Below are positions 54,766 through 61,662 of a stretch of 64,000 bases of DNA, piece after piece. The notes beneath the pieces were generated by a model. It did no database searches. It had not been told where the DNA came from and saw nothing but the letters and a program-made list of their open reading frames with translations. Position numbers and translations under genes: made by a program. The stretch is taken from assembly GCF_047777955.1 (NCBI RefSeq), contig NZ_CP180537.1, positions 3,596,001 through 3,660,000 on the forward strand, in the 5' to 3' direction. Source of the stretch: Didemnitutus sp047777955 (lineage in GTDB: Bacteria; Verrucomicrobiota; Verrucomicrobiia; Opitutales; Opitutaceae). Numbering within the stretch: the first letter of the stretch is position 1; every line of letters starts with the position of its first letter.

Positions 54766-55944
54766 TTACGGCGCGAGGTAGGCGGCGTTCCAGGCGTTGC
54801 CGGCCGCGTTCGGGCTGAGGCGCGTGGCCTTGCCGGTCTCGGTGTCGAGGAGGAAGAGCGCGCGGTTGGTCGCGGTGCGGAAGGTGCAGACGACGTGGCG
54901 GCCGTCGGCGCACCAGACCGGCTCGACGGCGTCGTAGGGCGCCTTGGACACCTGCTTGGCGGTGCGGGCGGAGAAATCGTAGACGCCGATCTGGTAGCCG
55001 CGACCGATGCCGGCGGTGAAGACGACCTTGTTCGGGTCGGCGCGGCTCCAGTCGGGCTCGGCGCAGTAGCGCGAGAGGTTCGTCGTGAGGCGCGACATCT
55101 GGCCGCCGCCGGCCGGCATGACATAAAGCTGCGGACCGCCCGCGGCGTCGGAGGTGAAGACGAGGCGCGAGCCGTCGGGCGACCACGCGGGGGAGGCCTC
55201 GACCGACTGGTTGTTGGTCAGGCGCTTGATCTGGCGGCCCTGCGCGTTGCCGACGTAGATCTCGGGATTGCCCTCGCCGGAGAGCACCATGGCGAGGCGC
55301 GAGCCGTCGGGCGAGAAGCGGCCGCCGCTGTTGGTGCCCTTGAAGCTGACGAGCGTGTCGAGCGAGCGCGTGCGGAGGTTGAGCAGGTAGATGTCGGGGA
55401 AGCCGGTGCGGTAGCTGGTGAAGATGATGCGGCTGCCGTCGGGCGACCAGCGCGGGCCGATGATGTTCTTGCCCTGCACCGGGTGGCTGAGGACCTCGCC
55501 GAAGAACAGGTCACTCGTCATGATCGTCTGCTGCCCGCCGCGGTCGGTGACAAAGGCCAGCTTGCCGGCGAAGATGCCGGGGAGTCCGGTGGTCTTGGTG
55601 ACGGCGGCGTCGGCGGCCTTGAGCAAGGCGTTGCGCGTGCTGGTGCCGGCGACGGTCTGGGTGAAGATCGCGCTGCCGCGCTGCGAGACGGTGACGGTGA
55701 CCTGGTTGGCGCCGGCGCTGTCGAAGCGGATCGCGAACGCGCCGCCGCTCTGCACGAGGCGGAACTTGCCGTGGGCGTTGAAGGCCTGCAGGGCGAGGCT
55801 CTGCAGCTCGGCCGAGCCGGCGCTGACCGACACGGCGAACGCGGTGGTGTCGGCGGCGACACTGATTTCACCGATGTTGATCGGCTGGGCGAAGACCGGC
55901 GCCGCGAGCGCGAGGCCGACGAGGAGGGCGAAAGTTTTCTGCAT
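54766..55944 (-). CDS. tolB: TolB-like periplasmic beta-propeller protein
   Basis: 392 residues from ATG 55944 with a signal peptide (KTFALLVGLALAAPVFAQ). N-terminal alpha/beta domain, then WD40/TolB-type repeats: GPRWSPDGSRIIFTSYRTGF, GGRFSPDGSRLAMVLSGEGN, PEIYVGNAQGRQIKRLTNNQ, PAWSPDGSRLVFTSD. TolB works with Pal in outer-membrane constriction at division. The other tol-pal genes are not here, so either they lie elsewhere or this is a TolB-like paralogue. It starts the ymdB-containing set. Confidence 0.82.
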   Translation of the reverse strand: MQKTFALLVGLALAAPVFAQPINIGEISVAADTTAFAVSVSAGSAELQSLALQAFNAHGKFRLVQSGGAFAIRFDSAGANQVTVTVSQRGSAIFTQTVAGTSTRNALLKAADAAVTKTTGLPGIFAGKLAFVTDRGGQQTIMTSDLFFGEVLSHPVQGKNIIGPRWSPDGSRIIFTSYRTGFPDIYLLNLRTRSLDTLVSFKGTNSGGRFSPDGSRLAMVLSGEGNPEIYVGNAQGRQIKRLTNNQSVEASPAWSPDGSRLVFTSDAAGGPQLYVMPAGGGQMSRLTTNLSRYCAEPDWSRADPNKVVFTAGIGRGYQIGVYDFSARTAKQVSKAPYDAVEPVWCADGRHVVCTFRTATNRALFLLDTETGKATRLSPNAAGNAWNAAYLAP

Positions 55945-55990
55945 GGGAAAGAGTCTGACGTTAATGGTGAGCACCCGGGCGGGTTTTGAT

Positions 55991-56002
55991 TTTACTCCCG
56001 AC
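55991..56002 (-). promoter_or_regulatory. Shared 12-bp motif upstream of tolB
   Basis: Minus-strand GTCGGGAGTAAA lies 47 bases upstream of the tolB start. The same 12-mer is found 48 bases upstream of the EF-hand gene start (21297-21308). In both cases the TAAA is continued as TAAAAT or TAAAGT, which could be a -10 box. May be chance. Confidence 0.25.
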
Positions 56003-56062
56003 CCTTTAGGAACAACTTCAACTCCCTCCGTTTTCCAAGCCATTTCATCGCCACTCCCTGCC

Positions 56063-57124
56063 GTGAACTCCGACTCGATCAAGGAAGCCCTCAAACAAGT
56101 GAAGTATCCCGGCTTCAGCCGCGACATCGTGTCGTTCGGGCTGGTGCGCGGCGCGGCCTTCGACGCCGGCACGGCCAAGGTTTCCGTGGCGATCACGACG
56201 TCGGATCCGAAGGTCCCGACGATGCTGAAGCAGGAGATCGAAAAGTGCCTGAAGGCGCAGCCGGGCGTGACCGACGTGATCGTCGAGCTGGCCGTCTCCG
56301 CCGCCAAGGCCCCGCCCAAGCCCGGCCAGGCCAATCTCGGCGGCGGCACCGCGCCGACCGGCATCAAGCACTCCGTCGCCATCGCCTCGGGCAAGGGCGG
56401 CGTGGGCAAGTCGACCTTCGCGGTGAACCTCGCCTGCGCGCTCGCGCAGGTGCTGGCGGAGCGCGGCCGCGAGGGCCGCGTGGGCCTGATGGATTGCGAC
56501 ATCTACGGCCCGAGCGTGCCGCTGATGATGGGCATCGAGGGCCGGCCGGAGATCGACGGCGAGTCGCTCGTGCCGCTCGAGCGCCACGGCGTGAAGGTGA
56601 TGTCGATGGGCTTCCTCGTGGACGACAACACGCCGGTCGTCTGGCGCGGCCCGATGGTGATGAAGACCATCCAGCAATTCGTGCAGAACGTGAAGTGGGG
56701 CGAGATCGACGTGCTGCTCGTCGACCTGCCGCCCGGCACCGGCGACGCCCAGCTCTCGCTCGTGCAGACGCTGCCGCTCGACGGCGCGGTGCTCGTCACC
56801 ACGCCCCAGACCGCGGCCACGAACGTCGCGCGCAAGGGCGGCCTGATGTTCCAAAAGGTGAACGTGCCGCTGCTCGGCGTGGCCGAGAACATGAGCTGGT
56901 TCGAGGACGCCGCGGGCCACCGCCAGGCGCTCTTCGGCGAGGGCGGCGGCGCCGCCACGGCCGAGTCGCTCGGCACGGCGCTGCTCGGGCAGGTGCCCCT
57001 CTACCCCGAGATCCGCGCCGGCGGCGACTGCGGTCTGCCCGTGGTGGTGAACCAGCCGGACAGCAAACCGGCCCGCGTCTTCCGCGCCATCGCGGAAACG
57101 ATGCTCGCGAAATTGAAGGTCTAG
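56063..57124 (+). CDS. apbC: Mrp/ApbC-family P-loop ATPase
   Basis: 353 residues from GTG 56063; DUF59/MIP18-like N-terminal domain (KEALKQVKYPGFSRDIVSFG), then the ParA-like ATPase: deviant Walker A IASGKGGVGKSTFAVNLACA, MDCDIYGPSVPLMMGIEG, DVLLVDLPPGTGDAQLSLVQ. Mrp/ApbC proteins bind and transfer Fe-S clusters through a CXXC motif near the C-terminus; here the equivalent segment (ENMSWFEDAAGHRQALFGEG) has no cysteine. So the ATPase is kept but the usual cluster ligands are lost. Divergent from tolB. Confidence 0.9.
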   Translation: MNSDSIKEALKQVKYPGFSRDIVSFGLVRGAAFDAGTAKVSVAITTSDPKVPTMLKQEIEKCLKAQPGVTDVIVELAVSAAKAPPKPGQANLGGGTAPTGIKHSVAIASGKGGVGKSTFAVNLACALAQVLAERGREGRVGLMDCDIYGPSVPLMMGIEGRPEIDGESLVPLERHGVKVMSMGFLVDDNTPVVWRGPMVMKTIQQFVQNVKWGEIDVLLVDLPPGTGDAQLSLVQTLPLDGAVLVTTPQTAATNVARKGGLMFQKVNVPLLGVAENMSWFEDAAGHRQALFGEGGGAATAESLGTALLGQVPLYPEIRAGGDCGLPVVVNQPDSKPARVFRAIAETMLAKLKV

Positions 57125-57128
57125 CCGG

Positions 57129-57158
57129 TTGACACGCGCCGAGGGCGAAATCTACGTT
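57129..57158 (+). promoter_or_regulatory. Housekeeping promoter before the 57.2-kb hypothetical gene
   Basis: TTGACA (57129-57134), 18-base spacer, TACGTT (57153-57158). It lies right after the apbC stop and would give a leader of about 78 bases to ATG 57243. It argues against the longer frame starting at 57129, which would overlap the promoter. Confidence 0.5.
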
Positions 57159-57242
57159 ACGGCCAATGAAGGTCACCTTGCCGCAACCGGTCCGCTGCCG
57201 CCCGCAGTCGACATGCCGCGCCTGATCATGCCCGCCCTCGCC

Positions 57243-57524
57243 ATGACTTCCCCGCAAACCAGCGAGATCAAAGGCAGCAAGGAGTTCGTCAAGCAGTCGA
57301 GCCTCTACCAGGAATTCCTCGCCGAGCGCGAAGAGATCCTGAAGCACAAGTGGCTCGAGTCGGAGCGCCTCGGCTACGACATCGGCTTCGAGCGCGCGCT
57401 GCTCGACTGGATCCGCAAGCACCGCGACGCCTGGCGGGCCAACCGCCGCGCCCAGCTCGCCGCTCAGGGCGGCGCGCCCGTGGCGACCTTCACGCCCCCC
57501 GCCCAGCCGGCGGCGAAGAAGTAG
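57243..57524 (+). CDS. Conserved hypothetical protein (93 aa)
   Basis: 93 residues from ATG 57243, chosen because a promoter-like sequence occupies 57129-57158. The core EFLAEREEILKHKWLESERL and GYDIGFERALLDWIRKHRDA is strongly conserved-looking, helical and probably DNA- or protein-binding; the tail is Pro/Ala/Lys-rich. Similar short proteins occur in Planctomycetes and Verrucomicrobia to my memory, but I cannot name a function. Confidence 0.65.
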   Translation: MTSPQTSEIKGSKEFVKQSSLYQEFLAEREEILKHKWLESERLGYDIGFERALLDWIRKHRDAWRANRRAQLAAQGGAPVATFTPPAQPAAKK

Positions 57525-57528
57525 GCGG

Positions 57529-57558
57529 AAAAGCAAAAGGCCGGTCGCAAGACCGGCC
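57529..57558 (-). terminator. Terminator after rpmG
   Basis: 8-bp stem ggccggtc / gaccggcc with a gcaa tetraloop (57539-57558); on the minus strand it is followed by TTTTGCTTTT. 53 bases past the rpmG stop. It sits between two convergent genes. Confidence 0.8.
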
Positions 57559-57611
57559 GGAATGGTTTTCGGAGCTGGCGTCGGGAACGAAGCCCGCGCG
57601 ATCCGCCCGAC

Positions 57612-57776
57612 TTACTTGATCTCCTTGTGGAGCGTGTGGCGCTTCAGGTGCGGGTTATACTTCTTCTTCTCGATGCGCTCGGTCACGGTCTTCTTGTTGC
57701 GCTTGGTGAGGTAGCGCGAGACGGGTTTGCCCTCTTTGCGGGCCTCAGTGCACTCCAGGATGACGGTTTCTTGCAT
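57612..57776 (-). CDS. rpmG: 50S ribosomal protein L33
   Basis: 54 residues, below the usual length cut-off for automatic ORF lists. MQETVILECTEARKEGKPVS, RYLTKRNKKTVTERIEKKKY and NPHLKRHTLHKEIK match L33 throughout, with the typical basic composition. Only one Cys is present, so it is the zinc-free (C-) form. It stands alone here, with its own terminator, rather than in the usual rpmB-rpmG or rpmG-secE cluster. The 166-base spacer upstream holds nothing I recognise. Confidence 0.93.
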   Translation of the reverse strand: MQETVILECTEARKEGKPVSRYLTKRNKKTVTERIEKKKYNPHLKRHTLHKEIK

Positions 57777-57942
57777 GACTTAAATGGGTTGGAAGGGACG
57801 AGAGCAAAGCCCCGCTCCGGCGGCGTGCAATAGAAAACTTCTCGCGGCGGCAACGCGGGCGCCGCGCCGCCTGCCTTCCGGGTGGAGACCGACGTGGCGC
57901 GAGGAGCGGCAGCGCCCCGCTCCGGCGACAAACGCCGGCCGC

Positions 57943-59295
57943 TCAGGCTGTTACCTTCTTCTCCGTCAACGGCATCATCACGCCGCGCCGGAAGAGCGTC
58001 ACCTGGCCCGTGCTCGACGACACGGCGATCGCGATGCAGTCCGCCGCCACCGAAATCGCCGCCGCGGCGGCATGGCGCGAACCGAGCCCGCTGGGCAGCG
58101 AGTGGTTGAAGTCGGCGGCCTGGAGCAGCGAGCCCGCGGTCTCGACCACGCCGTCGCCGCGGATGATGAACGCGCCGTCGACCGACGAGAACTCCTTGAT
58201 CGTCTCGTCCATGAAGGGGTTGAGGATGTTGCGATCCTCCTCCTTGTAGCCGTAGAAAGGATTCAGCACGAGCGGCTTCGAGGCTTTCTCGACCTTGCCG
58301 CTGTCGCCGACGACGAACAGGCAGCCGACCGGCCGGCCCTCGCGGCCCTCGACCGCGAGCTCGGTGGCGACGCCGATCACACGCTCGAGCACCTCGGGTT
58401 TCACGTCCTCGGGCAGGAGGTCGGCATGGCCGGAGAGCAGGGTCTGGAACTCCTTCTCGACGTCGACGACGACAACGGTGTCGAACTGGTTCGAGCCCGC
58501 CATGCCGCCGACGCAGCACAGGCGGTCGCTGAACGTGATCGTGCCGCGGGTGAGGCCGACGAGCACAGCGCTGCGCAGCTGGGCGAGCCGCTGGCTGGAG
58601 AAGGACCGCACCTGGATCGTGTCGCTGTAGCGCGCGGGGTGGTCCTCGCCGTCGGCGAGGTTGCGCGTGACGAGGAAGGTCTTGAGCGCCCCGCCCCACT
58701 TCGGGGTCTCGAAGCCGCCGGTGAACGTGTCGCCGAAAACCATCAGCGCCTTGCAGCCGGTGCTGCGCGCGATCTTCTCCGCCTCCTTCAGCACGATGTG
58801 GCTGACGCGGTTGGCGGACGTCGGCACCGGCTTGGGCGCGATGCCGCCGAAACCGGCGAAGAGGCGCTCGTAGACGGTGTCGAGGTCGGGCGCCTGGACG
58901 AGGCTGTCGACGAAATCCTGCTCCTTGAGCAGGCGGGCGAGAGAGGCGAGCACCTGCAGGTAATCGCGCGCGCGCTCGTCGGCGATGAGCATGATCACGA
59001 GCCGCACCGGCTCGCTCTCGATCGCGCCGTCGTAGCGGATGCCGTAATGGCTGCGGCCGATCGCGATGACGTAGCGGCGGCCCATCCGGGCGCGGACGTG
59101 CGGGAGCGCGACGCCGAGACCGAGGTAGGTCGTCATCGTGTTCTCGCGACGCAGGAGCCCCTTCAGCAGCGCGCCCTTGTCGAGGTCGGGGAAGCGGTCG
59201 ACGGTGAGGTTGAGCAACTCCTCCAGCGCGCCCTCCATGTCGGCGCTGGCGAGGTCGACGACGCGACTGCGGGTGATGTATTTGTCTAGCCGCAT
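57943..59295 (-). CDS. EIIA domain / PK_C-like / diadenylate cyclase fusion (DacZ-like)
   Basis: 450 residues in three domains. Residues 1-150 are a PTS EIIA type-2 domain (LLRRENTMTTYLGLGVALPH, active-site His66, VIAIGRSHYGIRYDG). Residues 160-290 resemble a pyruvate-kinase C-terminal-like domain (VSHIVLKEAEKIARSTGCKA, ITFSDRLCCVGGMAGS). Residues 305-450 are a DisA_N/DAC domain with DGAFII (373-375 DGA) and GLGSRHAAAAAIS, where the classic RHR is RHA. The last two domains match the DacZ/CdaZ c-di-AMP synthase layout; the EIIA domain is an addition. Predicted to make c-di-AMP under PTS control; activity is inferred. Confidence 0.78.
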   Translation of the reverse strand: MRLDKYITRSRVVDLASADMEGALEELLNLTVDRFPDLDKGALLKGLLRRENTMTTYLGLGVALPHVRARMGRRYVIAIGRSHYGIRYDGAIESEPVRLVIMLIADERARDYLQVLASLARLLKEQDFVDSLVQAPDLDTVYERLFAGFGGIAPKPVPTSANRVSHIVLKEAEKIARSTGCKALMVFGDTFTGGFETPKWGGALKTFLVTRNLADGEDHPARYSDTIQVRSFSSQRLAQLRSAVLVGLTRGTITFSDRLCCVGGMAGSNQFDTVVVVDVEKEFQTLLSGHADLLPEDVKPEVLERVIGVATELAVEGREGRPVGCLFVVGDSGKVEKASKPLVLNPFYGYKEEDRNILNPFMDETIKEFSSVDGAFIIRGDGVVETAGSLLQAADFNHSLPSGLGSRHAAAAAISVAADCIAIAVSSSTGQVTLFRRGVMMPLTEKKVTA

Positions 59296-59412
59296 GCGTG
59301 CGGTGGCGGGGGAGGCGGGACTTAGGTCGGCGGAAACGGGGGCGAGGCGGACGGGCGGACAGGGCGCAGCTTTCCGAGTTCCCGATTCAGAAAATCGCGG
59401 CGGCGCCGGACG

Positions 59413-59787
59413 TCACTTTTCCCACTCGAGCGCGCCCTTGCGCACCTCATAGAAGAGACCGAGGACGAGCACGCCGAGGAAGAACAGCATCGGCGCCAGG
59501 ATCGCGATGTGGTTGGCCAGGAAGTCGCGGTAGACGAACGACCACGGGATCAGGAACACCACCTCGATGTCGAAGAGGATGAAGAGCATCGCGGTGACGT
59601 AGAATTTCACCGAGAAGCGCGTGTGCGTGCTGCCGTCGGAGCGGATGCCGCACTCGTAGGCCGAGTCCTTGATCGCGTTCTTCTTGAACCGCTGGCCGAA
59701 GAGGTGGCTGGCGGCGATCACGCCGCCGGTGATGACGGCGGCGAGCGTCACTTGGACGAGGATCGGCAGGTAGGCGGCGGAAGACAT
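59413..59787 (-). CDS. nuoA: NADH-quinone oxidoreductase subunit A
   Basis: 124 residues with three membrane helices (VTLAAVITGGVIAASHLFG, KFYVTAMLFILFDIEVVFLI, ILAPMLFFLGVLVLGLFYEV). The complex I subunit A motif YECGIRSDGSTHTRFSVKFY with the loop Cys is clear, as is FDIEVVFLIPW. nuoA normally heads a nuoABCD... operon; here the next gene downstream is the diadenylate cyclase and no other nuo gene is present in the window. Confidence 0.93.
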   Translation of the reverse strand: MSSAAYLPILVQVTLAAVITGGVIAASHLFGQRFKKNAIKDSAYECGIRSDGSTHTRFSVKFYVTAMLFILFDIEVVFLIPWSFVYRDFLANHIAILAPMLFFLGVLVLGLFYEVRKGALEWEK

Positions 59788-59950
59788 CGGGCGCTAGCGT
59801 TGCGGAGAGCGCGCCGGGTTCAAGGGGAAACTCCCGTCAGGACGCACGGCGCGCGCACCCGTAGCGGCGCTGCGGGCGGCCATTAATTGTTTTGAACCGG
59901 CGCGGCCCGCGCGTGTCATTGACGGCACGGGCCGCCCTTCCCCACTCCCC

Positions 59951-60343
59951 ATGAAAATCGCCCTGTTCGCCACCGCGCTCGCGGCCAGCGTGCCCGCGGT
60001 CGCCGGCTTCCTCCCGTCCGCGGCCCAGTCGGTTCGCGACGTCCCGCCGCCCGAGCCGGCCTTCGCGCTCGACCTCCGGCTGCGCGACGCCCGCGGCAAC
60101 GTCCGCTCCGACCTGCTCGCGCCGCCGGAACCGCGGCCGTTCCTCAAGCCGATCACGCCGCCGGGCGACGGCGAGATTGTCACCGTTCATGTCCCCGTCG
60201 ACCCGGCGATCCGGCGCCTCGCCCCGATGCCGGTCACCAACGGGCAGTCCACCGATCCGCGGATGCCGATGAAGTTCCCGGACCCGGCGGTCGACTACAA
60301 GCTGCGCCTGCTCGCGCCGCCCGCCGGCGAACCGGCGAAGTGA
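59951..60343 (+). CDS. Secreted Pro-rich hypothetical protein (130 aa)
   Basis: 130 residues: signal peptide (IALFATALAASVPAVAGF) and a Pro-rich mature region with repeated PP motifs (LAPPEPRPFLKPITPPGDGE, VDYKLRLLAPPAGEPAK). Likely periplasmic and partly unstructured, with two small beta stretches. No family recognised. Divergent from nuoA and convergent with the DUF362-like gene. Confidence 0.6.
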   Translation: MKIALFATALAASVPAVAGFLPSAAQSVRDVPPPEPAFALDLRLRDARGNVRSDLLAPPEPRPFLKPITPPGDGEIVTVHVPVDPAIRRLAPMPVTNGQSTDPRMPMKFPDPAVDYKLRLLAPPAGEPAK

Positions 60344-60367
60344 CCGCGCGGCGACCGCGCCCGGACG

Positions 60368-61459
60368 TCAGGGCGTGATCGGCCGCACCGGATCGCCGTC
60401 GATCTTGCGGTTGCCGACGCCGAGCTGGGCGGCGAAGTCGAGCATGCGCGTCTCCTCGTCGTCGATCGGCGGGAAGCCGGTGCGCTTGCGTGCCGCGTTC
60501 ATGCGCTCGAGCATGAGCGAGTCGAGGAGCACCGGGTCGGCGCTGGCCCAGAGGCGCGGCTCGGACAGGGTGTAGAGCGAGTTGAAATACGGACCGCCGA
60601 TGAACTGGTAGAGCTGCAGGCTGACGAGCGTGAGCGCCCAGCCCTCGCGCAGCTCAGGGATGGCGGCCATCTCGGCCACGGCGGCGGGCGCGGTGGCGGG
60701 GCTCTTGAAGAAACGAAAGGTGTTCGAAGCGTTCCAGAGCGTGGCGTTCACGAGGGCGCCGTTCACGCCCAGCACGGGATGGTCGGTGTAGACGGGCAGG
60801 TTGATCCAAAAGTCCGCGTCGATGAAGAGCGGCGTGGCGAGGAAGCTCTTGCGGTCCTCCTCGAGCGTGGAGGAGTTCTTGCCGGAGGCCGCGGCCTCGA
60901 CGGCCCGCTCGTTCGTCACCGGGTCGAAGCGCGCGGGCAGTGGGCTGTCGTAGAACCAGGCCGGATCGTAGAACTTGCCCGACTCGAGCACGTAGACCTG
61001 GTGGCCGGGGAACGGCGAGATGCCGGTCGCGAACGACGGCAGGAAGCCGGTGAGGCGCAGGCGCAGGGGATTGAGGCCGACGAGGAAGATGTTCTCGCGC
61101 TGGTAGCCGCGCTTCTCGAGCGACTCGATCACGGCGCGCACGAGCGGGAACGGCGTCGCCAGGCCCGGGCCGGAGTCGGCGTAGATCTTCAGGCCGACCT
61201 TCTTCTTCTTGCCCGGGCGGATGGGATGGCCGTTGGTCCGCTCCAGCTGCTGGAACACCTGCTCGACGGCGTAGCGGTAGGCGGCGTCGCTGAAGTCCGG
61301 CAGCTTGGCCTCCCACACGGGCACCTGCGGCGCGGCGACGGGCTTGGTCGCGGCCGGCGCGGGGGCCTCGGCGGGCTGCTGCGCGCGCGCGGCGACGAGG
61401 CCGGCGAGGGCGAGGGAGAGCGAGAGCAGCCGGAGGCCGCGAGCGGAGGAAAGGATCAT
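60368..61459 (-). CDS. DUF362-like secreted protein
   Basis: 363 residues from ATG 61459 with a signal peptide (LRLLSLSLALAGLVAARAQ) and an Ala/Pro linker. The core KKVGLKIYADSGPGLATPFP, DADFWINLPVYTDHPVLGVN and GALVNATLWNASNTFRFF resembles DUF362 proteins (normally with INLPKxKTH and GxTGALKN), which often occur as Tat- or Sec-exported proteins linked to redox cofactors. No Fe-S cysteine motif is present, so the function is unknown. Divergent from dnaG; the 203-base spacer has a TTGACA at 61511 but no well-spaced -10. Confidence 0.65.
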   Translation of the reverse strand: MILSSARGLRLLSLSLALAGLVAARAQQPAEAPAPAATKPVAAPQVPVWEAKLPDFSDAAYRYAVEQVFQQLERTNGHPIRPGKKKKVGLKIYADSGPGLATPFPLVRAVIESLEKRGYQRENIFLVGLNPLRLRLTGFLPSFATGISPFPGHQVYVLESGKFYDPAWFYDSPLPARFDPVTNERAVEAAASGKNSSTLEEDRKSFLATPLFIDADFWINLPVYTDHPVLGVNGALVNATLWNASNTFRFFKSPATAPAAVAEMAAIPELREGWALTLVSLQLYQFIGGPYFNSLYTLSEPRLWASADPVLLDSLMLERMNAARKRTGFPPIDDEETRMLDFAAQLGVGNRKIDGDPVRPITP

Positions 61460-61662
61460 GGCAGTGTGTTGACGGTGGGGCGCACCGGCCCGTTGCACGA
61501 GCGGCGCACGTTGACAGACCACTCCGGCGCGGAAAAGTTTAATCTCTGTCGCAATTCGTCCGGCGCCGCCCGGCGGCCGCGGGACCAGCCCGCGCCGGCC
61601 GGGGACGACCCGCCGCCGATTTTTCTCGGCGCGCGTCGCCGCACGGCTCTACTGCTCTCGAC

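Noticed and set aside
57129..57242. Longer start for the 57.2-kb gene
   Set aside because: Would begin inside a good -35/-10 promoter, and the added residues look unlike the conserved core.
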